From NCBI GenBank assembly GCA_023409795.1, contig JAEYQX010000143.1:1-7400 (forward strand): a stretch of DNA of 7,400 nt, given 5' to 3'. The stretch's first letter is position 1, and each line of letters opens with the position of its first letter. The DNA comes from Pseudomonadota bacterium (GTDB lineage: Bacteria > Pseudomonadota > Alphaproteobacteria > Caulobacterales > Caulobacteraceae). Under the pieces are notes generated by a model. That model made no database searches and had not been told where the DNA came from. It worked only from the letters and a program-made list of their open reading frames with translations. Below, piece by piece: positions 7,010 to 7,400 of the stretch. Made by a program: the position numbers and the translations under genes.

Positions 7010-7013
7010 CTTG

Positions 7014-7400
7014 ATGATTGGGGGCGCGGCAATGACGGGCATGACGGATCCGGATCGTATCTGGACTGAGGCAGCTGGCCGTCTGAAGGCAGAGATCGGT
7101 GACGGTCCCTTCAGCAGCTATATTGCGCCGTCGGCCGTTCGGGTGGACTCGAGCGGCAATCTGATCCTGGTCACGCCGACGGCCTATGCCCGCGACTGGG
7201 TGCGCAAGAACGCCCTGCGTCGCATGAACGAACTGTGGCTGGGCCTGGATGGCCTGTCGCGTCGCCTGGACGTGCGGTGCCGCGCTGAGGTGGGCTCGGT
7301 CCCGCCGGCCACGGCCTTCCCGGCAGGCGAGGCCCCGCGCCTGGCCTCGGTTGGTGGCCTGTCGGCCCGCACCGCGCCGCAGCCGGCCGCCGCCCCCGCC
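7014..7400 (+). CDS. dnaA: Chromosomal replication initiator DnaA (5' part only)
   Basis: DnaA binds DnaA boxes at oriC and, as an ATP-bound oligomer, melts the origin and recruits the helicase. Only 129 codons are visible, running off the right edge. Domain I spans about residues 12-92: DRIWTEAAGRLKAEIGDGPFSSYIAPS, with the WxxxxxxLKxEIG and F-x-SYI-P pattern of alphaproteobacterial DnaA, then VTPTAYARDWVRKN. The Pro/Ala-rich domain II linker follows. The AAA+ and DNA-binding domains lie outside. Identity also rests on the position after rpsT. In-frame starts are ATG 7014, 7032 and 7041; the frame is open back to 6906. I chose 7014 because a GGCGGG tract lies 9 bases upstream, but none has a canonical Shine-Dalgarno, and conserved residues begin only after 7041. 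Control probably acts through GANTC methylation and the structured leader. Confidence 0.88.
   Translation, partial: MIGGAAMTGMTDPDRIWTEAAGRLKAEIGDGPFSSYIAPSAVRVDSSGNLILVTPTAYARDWVRKNALRRMNELWLGLDGLSRRLDVRCRAEVGSVPPATAFPAGEAPRLASVGGLSARTAPQPAAAPA

Larger units (their letters stand above)
6526..7013 (+). other. Non-coding rpsT-dnaA interval
   Basis: A 488-base stretch without a convincing protein gene except a possible 12-codon leader peptide. Its first half is about 50% GC by hand count (6541-6780, 120 of 240), against about 70% in neighbouring coding DNA. It holds, in order, three hairpins after rpsT, five GANTC sites, two adjacent hairpins, the short upstream frame and an inverted repeat spanning it. 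It should contain the dnaA promoter, but I could not identify convincing -35/-10 elements; TTGCCGG at 6747-6753 is only a weak -35 candidate. Confidence 0.7.

Noticed and set aside
6526..7013. Possible oriC next to dnaA
   Set aside because: The interval is relatively AT-rich, but I found no TTATCCACA-like DnaA boxes on either strand (only a weak resemblance near 6595), and in Caulobacter the origin is not immediately upstream of dnaA.
6598..7042. Minus-strand open frames of 108 and 84 codons in the rpsT-dnaA interval
   Set aside because: No recognisable protein features, no convincing ribosome-binding sites, and they run through hairpins and the dnaA control region.

Overview
The window looks like the dnaA-proximal chromosome of an alphaproteobacterium of the Caulobacterales, most likely Brevundimonas or a close relative. 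The evidence is high-GC coding DNA, promoter-like sites of the Caulobacter housekeeping type (TTGAC...GCTATAGC), a cluster of GANTC (CcrM methylation) sites before dnaA, and the order mutM - enoyl-CoA hydratase - rpsT - dnaA, a known alphaproteobacterial arrangement. The genus is an inference from sequence flavour, not a database result.

Layout: 1-1758 (minus) is typA/bipA, a ribosome-associated GTPase whose last residues lie off the left edge. 1759-1998 holds its probable promoter and a hairpin ending the next gene. 1999-4044 (minus) is an OPT-family oligopeptide transporter. 4045-4298 is non-coding and carries two copies of a palindromic REP-like repeat. 4299-5162 (plus) is mutM (Fpg DNA glycosylase). 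5163-5331 holds a hairpin, a third repeat copy and a possible promoter. 5332-6117 (plus) is a short-chain enoyl-CoA hydratase. 6118-6252 holds an inverted repeat, a strong rpsT promoter and a terminator-like leader hairpin. 6253-6525 (plus) is rpsT (ribosomal protein S20). 6526-7013 is a relatively AT-rich, highly structured non-coding stretch. From 7014 (plus) dnaA runs off the right edge; only domain I and the start of the linker are visible.

The genes are core housekeeping functions: translation (typA, rpsT), DNA repair (mutM), acyl-CoA metabolism, peptide uptake and replication initiation. I see no phage, insertion sequence, CRISPR, defence or other accessory system. The interest lies in the non-coding DNA around rpsT and dnaA. 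The dnaA leader has a cluster of five GANTC sites, local hairpins, a 12-codon upstream reading frame with a good ribosome-binding site, and a long-range inverted repeat that could mask the dnaA start. The rpsT leader has a terminator-like hairpin between promoter and start codon. These control functions are inferences from sequence and need experimental support.
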